Positions 34,527 through 42,442 of a stretch of 64,000 nt of DNA are shown here, piece by piece. The stretch covers positions 18,238-82,237 of the forward strand of contig JBIOXV010000111.1 in assembly GCA_044869805.1 (NCBI GenBank), in the 5' to 3' direction. This stretch comes from CAWDVR01 sp044869805 (GTDB taxonomy: Bacteria; Acidobacteriota; Thermoanaerobaculia; Multivoradales; SZUA-115). The notes under the pieces were generated by a model. That model was given only the letters and a program-made list of their open reading frames with translations, was not told the origin of the DNA and made no database searches. Both the position numbers and the translations under genes were made by a program. The first letter of the stretch is position 1, and every line of letters begins with the position of its first letter.

Positions 34527-36974
34527 ATGAAAGCGACCACCCTGCTCATCGTCCTCGTCGCCGCGCTCGCCGCCGGCGCCGCTCCCGTCCTCGCCCAGGA
34601 CACCGGCACCATCTCCGGCCGCGTCACGGGCAAAGACGGCGGCGGCCTCGCCGACGTGCTGGTCGAGATTCCCTCGCTTGGCAAGGCCACCACCACCGAT
34701 GCCGAGGGGCGCTACGAGATCACCGGCCTGCCGGTCGGTAGCTACGAGGTCGTGTTCTCGCTGGGCGAGTTCCGCGAGGCGCAGGCGGGCGTGGCCGTCG
34801 AGGCAGGGAGCCGCGCCACCGCCGATCGCAGCGTCGACTGGAACCTGACCTTCCTCGAGACCATCACCGTGGTCTCCGCCTCGCGGCGCGCCGAGAAGAT
34901 CACCGAGGCACCGGCCGCGGTGACCGTGCTCGGCAACGAGGAGATCTCCCGCGAGGCGGCCCACGGCCAGTTGCCGAAGCTCCTCGAGTTCACGCCCGGC
35001 GTCGAGATCACGGCGAGCGGAATGTACGACTACAACCTCAACACCCGCGGGTTCAACAGCTCGCTCAACCGCCGGGTGGCGACGCTGATCGACGGCCGCG
35101 AGCCCTCGGTGCCCTTCTTGGGCTCGCAGGAGTGGGCGGCGATCTCCTTCCCCCTGGACGACATCGAGCGCCTCGAGCTGGTGCGCGGCCCGTCGGCCGC
35201 GCTCTACGGCGCCAACGCCTCGTCCGGCGTGCTCAACCTCACCACCCGCGCGCCGCGCGACAGCCAGGGCGGGACGGCGCGCTTCACGGCCGGTGAGCTC
35301 TCGACCACCAACGCCGATCTGCGCTACGCCAGGGAGCTCGGCGGCGACTGGTACATGAAGCTGACCGGCGGCTACCACGCGAGCGGCGACTTCGCGCGGT
35401 CGCGGGTCGGCGCCGCCGAGTACAGCGTGCGTTGCCCCACGCCCCAGGGAACCGCCACCGACTGCCTGCCACAGGAGATCTCGCCGCTGGTGATCAAGAA
35501 CGACGACGAGGTCACCTTCGGCGGGCTGCGCTTCGACAAGTACTTCGGCGAGTCGAGCGTGCTCACCCTCGAGGGGGGCTACGCCGACATCTCGGGCCCG
35601 CTGTTCCAGACCGGCATCGGTCGCGTGCAGGTGACGGACGCCACCCGCCCGTTCGCGCGCGCCAATTTCAACACCCTGCACTGGAACTTCCTCGGCTACT
35701 ACAATGGCCGCGACGCCAACGACCAGCGCGCCCTGGCCTCCAACACCCCGCTCTACCTGGACGAGGAGAACTTCGCCTTCGAGGCGCAGACCAACTGGGA
35801 GCTCTTCGACGGCCGCAGCCACCTGGTGGCCGGCGTCTCCTACTCCGAGGAGTCGATCGACTCCGTCAACCCCCAGGGCCGCCAGACGCTGGTCTTCGAG
35901 CCGATCGACGCCGACTTCACGGCGCTCTACGCCCAGGTCGACTACGACCTGACCGACGACCTCAAGCTGGTGCTCGCCGGCCGCTACGACGAGAGCTCGC
36001 TGCACGACTCCCAGGTCTCCCCCAAGGCTTCGCTGGTGTGGGGCTTCCACCCCAACCACAGCATGCGCCTGTCCTACAACGAGGCCTTCCAGGTGGCGAA
36101 CTACTCCGAGCTCTTCCTGCAGGCCAACGCCGCGGCGCCGGTGAACCTCTCCCCGTTCGAGGCGATCTGCGCCTCGGCCGGCGTCTCCTGCGGCTTCGGC
36201 CCCGGCCCGACGCGCGTGCTGGCCCTGGGCAACGAGGACCTCGACGTCGAGGAGACCAAGACCTTCGAGGTGGGCTACACCGGCGTGCTGGGCGGACGCA
36301 CCTTTTTGACCCTCGACTACTACAACAGCGAGAACGACAACTTCATCACCGACCTGCTGCCGACGGTCGGCACCTCGCTGGGCCGCATCAACCCCAACTT
36401 CGGCCCCTACACGCCGCCCGCGGGCCTGCCGGCGCCGGTGGCGGCGCTGCTGCTCAGCAGGTTGCAGGCGGGGCTCGGGCCGCAGTTCGCCTTCCTCTCG
36501 AACAACCTCGACGGCACGCCGATCCTCGCCGTGCGCTCCTACACCAACTTCGGCCAGGTGGACACCCAGGGCATCGACCTCGGCCTGCAGGTGATGGGCG
36601 AGGGCGGCTGGCGCTACAACTTCACCTACTCCTGGTTCGACTTCGAGATCCAGGGCCAGTCCGGGAGCCTGGAGACCATCCTGCTGCCCAACTCGCCCGA
36701 GCACAAGGCGAGCATGGGCGTCGGCTACGTGGGCGACAACTTCGACTTCTCGACCAGCTTCCGCTGGGTAGACGAGTTCCGCTGGGTGGTGGGCCCCTTC
36801 CAGGGCGACGTGGAGGCCTACTACGTGCTGGACCTGGGCGCCGGCTACCGCATCAACACGAGCTGGAAGGTGGGCGCCAACGTCTCCAACCTCTCCGGCA
36901 ACGAGCATTGGGAGGCCTTCGGCGGCGACCTCCTCGACCGCCGGGCGCTGGGGTACGTCGAGTTCAGCTGGTAG
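34527..36974 (+). CDS. TonB-dependent receptor with carboxypeptidase-like N-domain
   Basis: 815 aa. Signal peptide (LAAGAAPVLAQ), regulatory-like domain (GTISGRVTGKDGGGLADVLVEI...GRYEITGLPVGSYEVVFSL), then a canonical plug (ITVVSASRRAEKITEAPAAVTVLGNEEI, TLIDGREPSV, LELVRGPSAALYGANASSGVLNLTTRAP), which is closer to true siderophore/vitamin receptors than the two Oar-like genes. The barrel ends LGYVEFSW (aromatic C-terminus). ATG 34527 has AAGGAG 6 nt upstream; the frame is open from 34335. The 258-nt upstream region (34269-34526) shared with the divergent VWA-like gene shows a GTAAC-(6)-GTTAC palindrome at 34464-34479, a possible operator. Substrate unknown. Confidence 0.9.
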   Translation: MKATTLLIVLVAALAAGAAPVLAQDTGTISGRVTGKDGGGLADVLVEIPSLGKATTTDAEGRYEITGLPVGSYEVVFSLGEFREAQAGVAVEAGSRATADRSVDWNLTFLETITVVSASRRAEKITEAPAAVTVLGNEEISREAAHGQLPKLLEFTPGVEITASGMYDYNLNTRGFNSSLNRRVATLIDGREPSVPFLGSQEWAAISFPLDDIERLELVRGPSAALYGANASSGVLNLTTRAPRDSQGGTARFTAGELSTTNADLRYARELGGDWYMKLTGGYHASGDFARSRVGAAEYSVRCPTPQGTATDCLPQEISPLVIKNDDEVTFGGLRFDKYFGESSVLTLEGGYADISGPLFQTGIGRVQVTDATRPFARANFNTLHWNFLGYYNGRDANDQRALASNTPLYLDEENFAFEAQTNWELFDGRSHLVAGVSYSEESIDSVNPQGRQTLVFEPIDADFTALYAQVDYDLTDDLKLVLAGRYDESSLHDSQVSPKASLVWGFHPNHSMRLSYNEAFQVANYSELFLQANAAAPVNLSPFEAICASAGVSCGFGPGPTRVLALGNEDLDVEETKTFEVGYTGVLGGRTFLTLDYYNSENDNFITDLLPTVGTSLGRINPNFGPYTPPAGLPAPVAALLLSRLQAGLGPQFAFLSNNLDGTPILAVRSYTNFGQVDTQGIDLGLQVMGEGGWRYNFTYSWFDFEIQGQSGSLETILLPNSPEHKASMGVGYVGDNFDFSTSFRWVDEFRWVVGPFQGDVEAYYVLDLGAGYRINTSWKVGANVSNLSGNEHWEAFGGDLLDRRALGYVEFSW

Positions 36975-37021
36975 GCAGGCCGGGCGAGGGGCCGGAGGGG
37001 AGCGGGCCGAGGTTGGTGGGT

Positions 37022-37050
37022 TTGACACCCTCGGGTCGCTCCCCTACACT
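37022..37050 (+). promoter_or_regulatory. Consensus promoter of the tRNA cluster
   Basis: TTGACA (37022-37027), 17-nt spacer, TACACT (37045-37050), ending 17 nt before the first base of tRNA-Pro. This is the best housekeeping-type promoter seen in the window. Confidence 0.75.
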
Positions 37051-37067
37051 TGCCGCGCGTCTTCCGA

Positions 37068-37144
37068 CGGGGCGTGGCGCAGCCTGGTAGCGCACCTGCC
37101 TTGGGCGCAGGGGGTCCCCAGTTCAAATCTGGGCGCCCCGACCA
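37068..37144 (+). tRNA. tRNA-Pro (anticodon TGG)
   Basis: 77 nt with encoded CCA. Acceptor CGGGGCG/CGCCCCG, anticodon stem CCTGC/GCAGG around loop CTTGGGC with TGG at 37102-37104, T-loop TTCAAAT, discriminator A, CCA at 37142-37144. Reads CCA and, by wobble, other proline codons. Confidence 0.96.
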
Positions 37145-37190
37145 CCGCCACCGTCGACGTTCGAGTCGGTGGCACGGAATCGCGCAGCCG

Positions 37191-37267
37191 CTGCCTGTAG
37201 CTCAGTTGGATAGAGCAGCGGCCTTCTAAGCCGCGGGTCGGGGGTTCGAATCCCTCCAGGCAGGCCA
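37191..37267 (+). tRNA. tRNA-Arg (anticodon TCT)
   Basis: 77 nt with encoded CCA. Acceptor CTGCCTG/CAGGCAG, anticodon stem GCGGC/GCCGC around CTTCTAA with TCT at 37225-37227, T-loop TTCGAAT, discriminator G, CCA at 37265-37267. Reads AGA/AGG, rare codons in this GC-rich genome. Confidence 0.96.
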
Positions 37268-37324
37268 ACCCGTCGCTGCGCAAGCGGTTGGAACGCATCC
37301 CTTCTCACGCGCTGGGTCCTCCAC

Positions 37325-37401
37325 GCGCCCTTAGCTCAGCTGGATAGAGCGACAGCCTCCGGAGCTGTAGGTCAGAGGTTCGAATCCTCTAGGGCGCACC
37401 A
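37325..37401 (+). tRNA. tRNA-Arg (anticodon CCG)
   Basis: 77 nt with encoded CCA. Acceptor GCGCCCT/AGGGCGC, anticodon stem ACAGC/GCTGT around CTCCGGA with CCG at 37359-37361, T-loop TTCGAAT, discriminator A, CCA at 37399-37401. Reads CGG, an abundant codon here. Confidence 0.96.
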
Positions 37402-37429
37402 TTCCTTGCCGCGGATGCCGGCCATTGAA

Positions 37430-37458
37430 TTGCATCGGACCGGAAAAACCTGGATACT
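37430..37458 (+). promoter_or_regulatory. Possible promoter of the MshEN-domain gene
   Basis: TTGCAT (37430-37435), 17-nt spacer, GATACT (37453-37458), about 21 nt before ATG 37480. Readthrough from the tRNA promoter is an alternative. Confidence 0.35.
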
Positions 37459-37479
37459 AAGACCGACACTTTCGTAACT

Positions 37480-38502
37480 ATGGCCGCCGAGACCGCAAGC
37501 GGCACCCCAGGGACCGGGGCCTTCACCGGCAGCGAGGTCGTGGTGACCCTGCTCTCGGGCACCGAGTTGCGCGGCGTGGTGGAGGCCTTGAACCCCCAGC
37601 AGACGGGCTTCTTCCTGCGCCCGCCGGGCGGCAGCGTGGGCACCGGCCGCCGCATCGAGCTGGCGCACGTCAAGACCATCGCCTTCCTGCCCTCGCAACG
37701 GCGTGGCGGCGGCAAGCGGCCCGGGTTCCCGGCCAACGCCCGCCTGGTGACGGTGCGCTTCCTGGACGACTCGGTGCAGCGCGGCGTGGCCGAGAACTTC
37801 GGCGGCCCGCGCCGGGGGATCTTCCTGGTGCCCACCGACACCGAGGACGTCGAACGGCTCTACGTACCGGTGACGGCGGTCGCCGAGGTGGTGTCGGTCG
37901 AGCGCCTGGGCGACATCCTGACCACCCAGGGCCTGGTGAGCCGCGAGATGGTGGAGCAGGCGATCCACCGCCAGGAGGAGCTGCGCCGCGAGACCCTGGG
38001 CCAGATCCTGCTGCGCCAGAAAGCGCTCTCCGAAAGCCAGCTCGCCCAGGGCCTGGACCTGCAGAAGAGCCGGCGCGAGGCGAGGATCGGCGAGATCCTG
38101 CTCGAGCAGGGCTTCATCTCCGCCGAGGAGCTCAAGGACGCGCTCGCCGCCCAGCAGCAGCAGCGCTCGAAACGGCTCGGCGAGGTGATGATCGACATGG
38201 GCCTCGCCAGCTACAAGATGATCGGCATCGCGCTCTCGATCCAGTACAACGTGCCCTTCGTAAGCCTGAACGTGCAGCAGATCGACCCCCTGCTGCGGCA
38301 GCGGGTGCCCGTCGAGCTGGCGAAGAAGTGGAGCCTGATGCCGGTCAGCCTGGAAGACGACCTGCTGACCGTGGCGGTGGCCGACCCCACCGGCTACGCC
38401 GCCAAGGCCGAGCTGCGCACCTTGACGCGCTGCGTGGTCACCGAGGTGGTCGCCACACCGCAGGACATCGCCCGCGCCTTCACCGCCTTCTACGGCGCCT
38501 GA
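37480..38502 (+). CDS. GspE/MshE N-terminal (MshEN)-domain protein
   Basis: 340 aa. A unique N-terminal ~120 residues (beta-rich, GSEVVVTLLSGTELRGVVEALN...VRFLDDSVQRGVAENF), perhaps a PilZ-like or SH3-like fold, is followed by 'lGdiL...glis.e.l..al..q' repeats (LGDILTTQGLVSREMVEQAIHRQ, LGQILLRQKALSESQLAQGLDLQ, IGEILLEQGFISAEELKDALAAQ). It ends with an MshEN-like domain (VPFVSLNVQQIDPLLRQRVPVELAKKWSLMPVSLEDDLLTVAVADPTG). MshEN domains bind cyclic di-GMP in pilus/secretion ATPases, but this protein has no ATPase domain, so it may act as a regulator of the machine encoded at 0-6 kb. It stands alone after the tRNA genes. Confidence 0.8.
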   Translation: MAAETASGTPGTGAFTGSEVVVTLLSGTELRGVVEALNPQQTGFFLRPPGGSVGTGRRIELAHVKTIAFLPSQRRGGGKRPGFPANARLVTVRFLDDSVQRGVAENFGGPRRGIFLVPTDTEDVERLYVPVTAVAEVVSVERLGDILTTQGLVSREMVEQAIHRQEELRRETLGQILLRQKALSESQLAQGLDLQKSRREARIGEILLEQGFISAEELKDALAAQQQQRSKRLGEVMIDMGLASYKMIGIALSIQYNVPFVSLNVQQIDPLLRQRVPVELAKKWSLMPVSLEDDLLTVAVADPTGYAAKAELRTLTRCVVTEVVATPQDIARAFTAFYGA

Positions 38503-38688
38503 GCGGCGCCCCGGGCCCGGGCCTCCACCGGGCCTTGCGCTCTCCTCTCCACCCTGTCTCGCTTCCCGGCTTCGACCGCACTCCTAGCGCGTGGTCAAGA
38601 GAGTGCCGGAGAGCCCCGCCCCCAAACCCACCTCGACCTCGCAGACCAGGCCCGTGACCCGGGCCGTCCGTTCGAGCGCACCCGGCTC

Positions 38689-41600
38689 ATGACACCCAGC
38701 TCCCCGATCGAAGAAGTCCTGGTGGAGATCTGGGGCTCCGTGCTGAGCCGCGACCTGGTGGGGGTCCACGAGGACTTCTTCGCGCTGGGCGGCGATTCGC
38801 TCGCCGCGATGCGGATGGTGTCCCGCCTGGGGGAGGTGTTCCAGGTGGAGCTGGCGGTCAGCCAGGTGTTCGAGGCGCGGACCGTGGCCGCCCTCGGCCG
38901 CGAGGTGGAGGCCGCGATCCGCGCCGGCTACGGCCTGCGCGAGCCGCCCTTGGAGCCGCTGCCGCGCCGCGGCCGGCTGCCCCTCTCCTTCGCCCAGGAG
39001 CGCTCGTGGTTCCTGGAGCAGCTCGAACCAGGGAATCCCGCGCACGTGGTATCGGCGGCTTTCGAGGTCGAAGGCGACCTCGAGCTCGCGCGGCTCGCCG
39101 CCGGCGCGGCGTTGGTGATCGAGCGCCACGAGGTGCTGCGCAGCCGCTTCCCGGCTCTCGATGGCCGGGCCGCGCAGCGGATCGAATCTCCGGGGCCGGC
39201 ACCCTTGGCCCTGGTCGATACCACCCGGCTCGAGGCACGCGACCGCAACGCCCTGGCGCGCGGCGCCGAGGCACGGGAGGTCCGCCGCCGCTTCGACCTC
39301 GCCCGCGGGCCGCTGGTGCGCCTGACCCTGGTCCGACTCGCGGCCGCCGAGCACCTCCTGGTGGTGACCCTCCACCAGATCGCCGCCGATGGCTGGTCGC
39401 TCGACCTCTTCATCGAGGAGCTCGCCGCCTGCTACCGCGAGCTCGCGACCGGCATCCCGATTTCGCTACCGCCGCTGCCGCTCCAGTACCCGGACTTCGC
39501 GGCCTGGCAGCGGCGCTGCCTGGGGGGCCGCACCACGGAGGCGCCGCTCGCCTACTGGCGCCAGCACCTGCGCGGCGCGCCGCCGGTGCTCGAGCTGCCC
39601 ACCGACCGGCCGCGGCCCGCGGCGCGCAGCTTTCAGACGGCACAGGCCGCTCGCCGGCTTCCCGAGGCGCTCGCCCGGCGGTTGCGCGAGCTGCCGGGGG
39701 CGCACGGCGGCACTCTGTTCATGACCCTGCTGGCGGCCTTCGTGGCGCTCCTGGCCCGCTACAGCGGCCAGCACGACCTGGTGCTCGGCATGCCGATCGC
39801 CTCCCGCAGCCGGCGGGAGACCGAGCGGCTGATCGGCCCGCTGGTCAACAACGTGAGCCTGCGCGTGCACCTCGCCGGCTGCCGCTCGTTCCTCGACCTG
39901 GCCGGCCGCGTGCGCGAGGCGGCGCTCGGCGCCTTCGCGCATCAAGACCTGCCGTTCGAGAAGGTGGTCGAGGAGCTGCAGCCCGAGCGCACGCTCTCCC
40001 ACGCGCCGCTCTTCCAGGTGCCGTTCGTGATGCGCAGCGGGCCCGAGCCGCGCTTCGATCTGCCCGGGCTCTCGCTCCGGCGGTTCGACACCGGCGTGCG
40101 CAGCGCGGACTACGACCTCGTGCTCCGGGTGACCGACCTGCCCGAGGCGCTCGACCTGGTGCTCGAGTACGACGCCGACCTCTTCGATGCCACCACCCCG
40201 GCGCGCATGCTCGCCAACCTCGAGGCGCTGCTCCAGGCACTGGCCGACGACCCGGCGGCTCCCCTCGACACGCTGCCGCTGCTCGCCGCCGGCGAGCGCC
40301 AGCAGGTGACCGGCGAGTGGAGCACGGCGCGGGAGGAGCGGCCGGAAGGGGCGGGCACCGTCTATCCGCTGTTCGCCGCCCGGGCGCGCGGGGCGCCGGA
40401 GGCGATCGCGCTGCTCGGCGACGGGGAGCGCCTCTCCTACGGCGAGCTCGACCGCCGCGCCCGCCGGCTGGCAGCGAGGCTCCGCCACCACGGCCTGGGC
40501 CTCGAGGGCCGCGTGGCGCTGGTGGCCGAGCGCTCGTTCGAAGCGGTGACCGCCATGCTCGCCGCGCTCGAGGCCGGAGTCGCCTACCTGCCGATCGACC
40601 CAGCCGCGCCCGCCGACTACGCGGCGGGCCTGCTCGAGGACGCCGGGGTGGCGCTGGTGCTCACCCACGGCGATGGCGCGGCGGCCCTCGCCGGCACCCG
40701 CCTCCCGCGCCTGGAGATCGCCGTCGAGATCGCGGGCGAGGCGCCCGTCGCGGCCTCGCCGCCGGCCGTGGACCCCGAGGGCGCCGCCTACCTGATCTAC
40801 ACCTCGGGCTCCCTGGGGCGCCCGAAGGGAGTGGTCACCCCTCACCGCGCGCTGGCGAGCTTCCTGTGCGCCGCGGGCCGGCTGCTCGATTGGCGGACCG
40901 ACGACCGCATCCTGTGGTTCGCCCCCGCCAACTTCGACGCCTCGGCGCTGCAGCTCCTGGTGCCGCTCACCCATGGCGGCTCGGTGGTGGTGCTTCCGCG
41001 CCCCGGCGAGCTCGGCAGCGCCGGGATCCAGGAGCTCTCGACGCGCCTCGCCCTGACCGTGCTGGATCTGCCGGCGGCGCGCTGGCGCCAGTGGGTGGAC
41101 GACCTGGTCGCCACCGGCCGCCGTCTCGAGCCCGGCGTGCGCCTCTACCTGACGGGCGGCGAGAGCATCTCGGGCAAGAAGCTCGAGGCCTGGGCCGAGC
41201 GCGCCGAGCGCGAGGTCGACTTCCTCTCTTCCTACGGCCCCACCGAGGCCACGGTCACCACCACCGCCTTCACCGCCGGCCGCGCGCGCGCCGCGCGCCT
41301 CGGCCTCGCCTCGGTGCCGATCGGCCGGCCGCTCGACAACGCCCGCGTCCACCTGCTGGACGGCGCCCTGCAGCCGGTGCCGGTGGGCGCCGCGGGCGAG
41401 CTGGCGATCGCCGGCTCGGGTCTCGCGCGCTGCTACCACCGCCGGCCGGGCTGGACCGCCGCCGCCTTCCTGCCCAACCCGTTCGCCGCCCAGCCCGGCG
41501 AGCGCCTGTATCGGACCGGCGACCTGGCGCGCTTCCGGCCGGATGGGACCCTCGAGTTCCTGGGGCGGCTCGACGATCAGGTCAAGGTGAGGGGCGTGCG

Positions 41601-42384
41601 CATCGAGCCGGCCGAGGTCGAGGCGGCGCTCCTCGGCGAGCCCGCGGTGCGGGAAGCGGCGGTGGTCGCTTGGCCGGAGCCTTCAGGCCAACGCCGGCTG
41701 GTGGCCTACGTAGTCCCCGAGCCGGGCGAATCACCGCTCGCGGTGCGCGAGCTGCGCGCCGCGCTGCGCGGCAAGCTGCCGCACTACATGCTGCCCTCCG
41801 CCTTCGTCGAGCTGGCGGCCCTGCCGCAGCTCGCGACCGGCAAGGTCGACCGCCGGGCGTTGCCGCCGCCCCCCCGAGCCGAGGCCGGCACGGCCGCTGG
41901 AGAGCCGCCGCCCGCCGCGCCCCGCGACGGCCGAGAGGCGCTGCTCGCCGCCCTCTGGGCCCGCGAGCTGGGCCGGGCGGAGGTGGGCGTTCACGACGGC
42001 TTCTTCGAGCTGGGGGGCGACTCGCTGCTCGCCCTCTCGGTGGTGGCGCGGGCGCGCGCCATGGGGCTCGACCTCTCGGTGCGCCAGCTCTTCGAGCACC
42101 CCACGGTGGCCGAGCTGGCGGCCGTGGTGCGGCGGATCGAGGAGCCCGAGGGCGGGGCCGCGGACGGGGCCTCTCCCCTCCCGGCCACGGCGGCGCGCAT
42201 CCCGGCAGGGATTCTTCACCCCAAGCCGGCGAGGCGCGGGGACGCGCCGGCGTTGCTCGATCTCACCGGCGCCGACCGCGCCCGGCAGCGCCGGGACCAC
42301 CTGACCAACCTCTCCGAAGAGCGGCTGTCGAGCTTCACGGCGGTGCTCGAGGAGATCGACGACGGCGACCGCGGCTTCGCCTAG
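38689..42384 (+). CDS. Nonribosomal peptide synthetase, T-C-A-T
   Basis: 1231 aa. Carrier domain 1 at ~10-80 (FFALGGDSLAAMRM, Ser37), condensation ~85-510, adenylation ~545-1060, carrier domain 2 ~1080-1150 (FFELGGDSLLAL, Ser1112), and a ~75-residue tail without a thioesterase. The C motif HHxxxDG reads HQIAADG (His229, Gln230): the usual catalytic second His is Gln, while neighbouring C motifs (LVLGMPIASRSRRE, LIGPLVNNVSLRV, HQDLPFEKVVEEL) are normal. The A domain has YTSGSLGRPKG, FDAS, YGPTEATV, YRTGDLARF and GKVDR (Lys1052). The eight-plus-two code extracted by eye is D-A-L-D-L-G-S-V-T-K, which I cannot assign; the Asp at position 278 could favour a basic side chain. Starting with a carrier implies loading in trans by another enzyme of the cluster. 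Confidence 0.93.
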   Translation: MTPSSPIEEVLVEIWGSVLSRDLVGVHEDFFALGGDSLAAMRMVSRLGEVFQVELAVSQVFEARTVAALGREVEAAIRAGYGLREPPLEPLPRRGRLPLSFAQERSWFLEQLEPGNPAHVVSAAFEVEGDLELARLAAGAALVIERHEVLRSRFPALDGRAAQRIESPGPAPLALVDTTRLEARDRNALARGAEAREVRRRFDLARGPLVRLTLVRLAAAEHLLVVTLHQIAADGWSLDLFIEELAACYRELATGIPISLPPLPLQYPDFAAWQRRCLGGRTTEAPLAYWRQHLRGAPPVLELPTDRPRPAARSFQTAQAARRLPEALARRLRELPGAHGGTLFMTLLAAFVALLARYSGQHDLVLGMPIASRSRRETERLIGPLVNNVSLRVHLAGCRSFLDLAGRVREAALGAFAHQDLPFEKVVEELQPERTLSHAPLFQVPFVMRSGPEPRFDLPGLSLRRFDTGVRSADYDLVLRVTDLPEALDLVLEYDADLFDATTPARMLANLEALLQALADDPAAPLDTLPLLAAGERQQVTGEWSTAREERPEGAGTVYPLFAARARGAPEAIALLGDGERLSYGELDRRARRLAARLRHHGLGLEGRVALVAERSFEAVTAMLAALEAGVAYLPIDPAAPADYAAGLLEDAGVALVLTHGDGAAALAGTRLPRLEIAVEIAGEAPVAASPPAVDPEGAAYLIYTSGSLGRPKGVVTPHRALASFLCAAGRLLDWRTDDRILWFAPANFDASALQLLVPLTHGGSVVVLPRPGELGSAGIQELSTRLALTVLDLPAARWRQWVDDLVATGRRLEPGVRLYLTGGESISGKKLEAWAERAEREVDFLSSYGPTEATVTTTAFTAGRARAARLGLASVPIGRPLDNARVHLLDGALQPVPVGAAGELAIAGSGLARCYHRRPGWTAAAFLPNPFAAQPGERLYRTGDLARFRPDGTLEFLGRLDDQVKVRGVRIEPAEVEAALLGEPAVREAAVVAWPEPSGQRRLVAYVVPEPGESPLAVRELRAALRGKLPHYMLPSAFVELAALPQLATGKVDRRALPPPPRAEAGTAAGEPPPAAPRDGREALLAALWARELGRAEVGVHDGFFELGGDSLLALSVVARARAMGLDLSVRQLFEHPTVAELAAVVRRIEEPEGGAADGASPLPATAARIPAGILHPKPARRGDAPALLDLTGADRARQRRDHLTNLSEERLSSFTAVLEEIDDGDRGFA

Positions 42385-42442
42385 ACGGGCCGCCAGCCGG
42401 GGAAGCGCATCTCTAGATGGGACGAGGAGACCGCGAGCGGAA

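Noticed and set aside
37044..37298. Small minus-strand frames across the tRNA genes (CLEGFEPPTRGLEGRCS...)
   Set aside because: The familiar spurious proteins produced by translating tRNA genes backwards; the tRNAs fold well.
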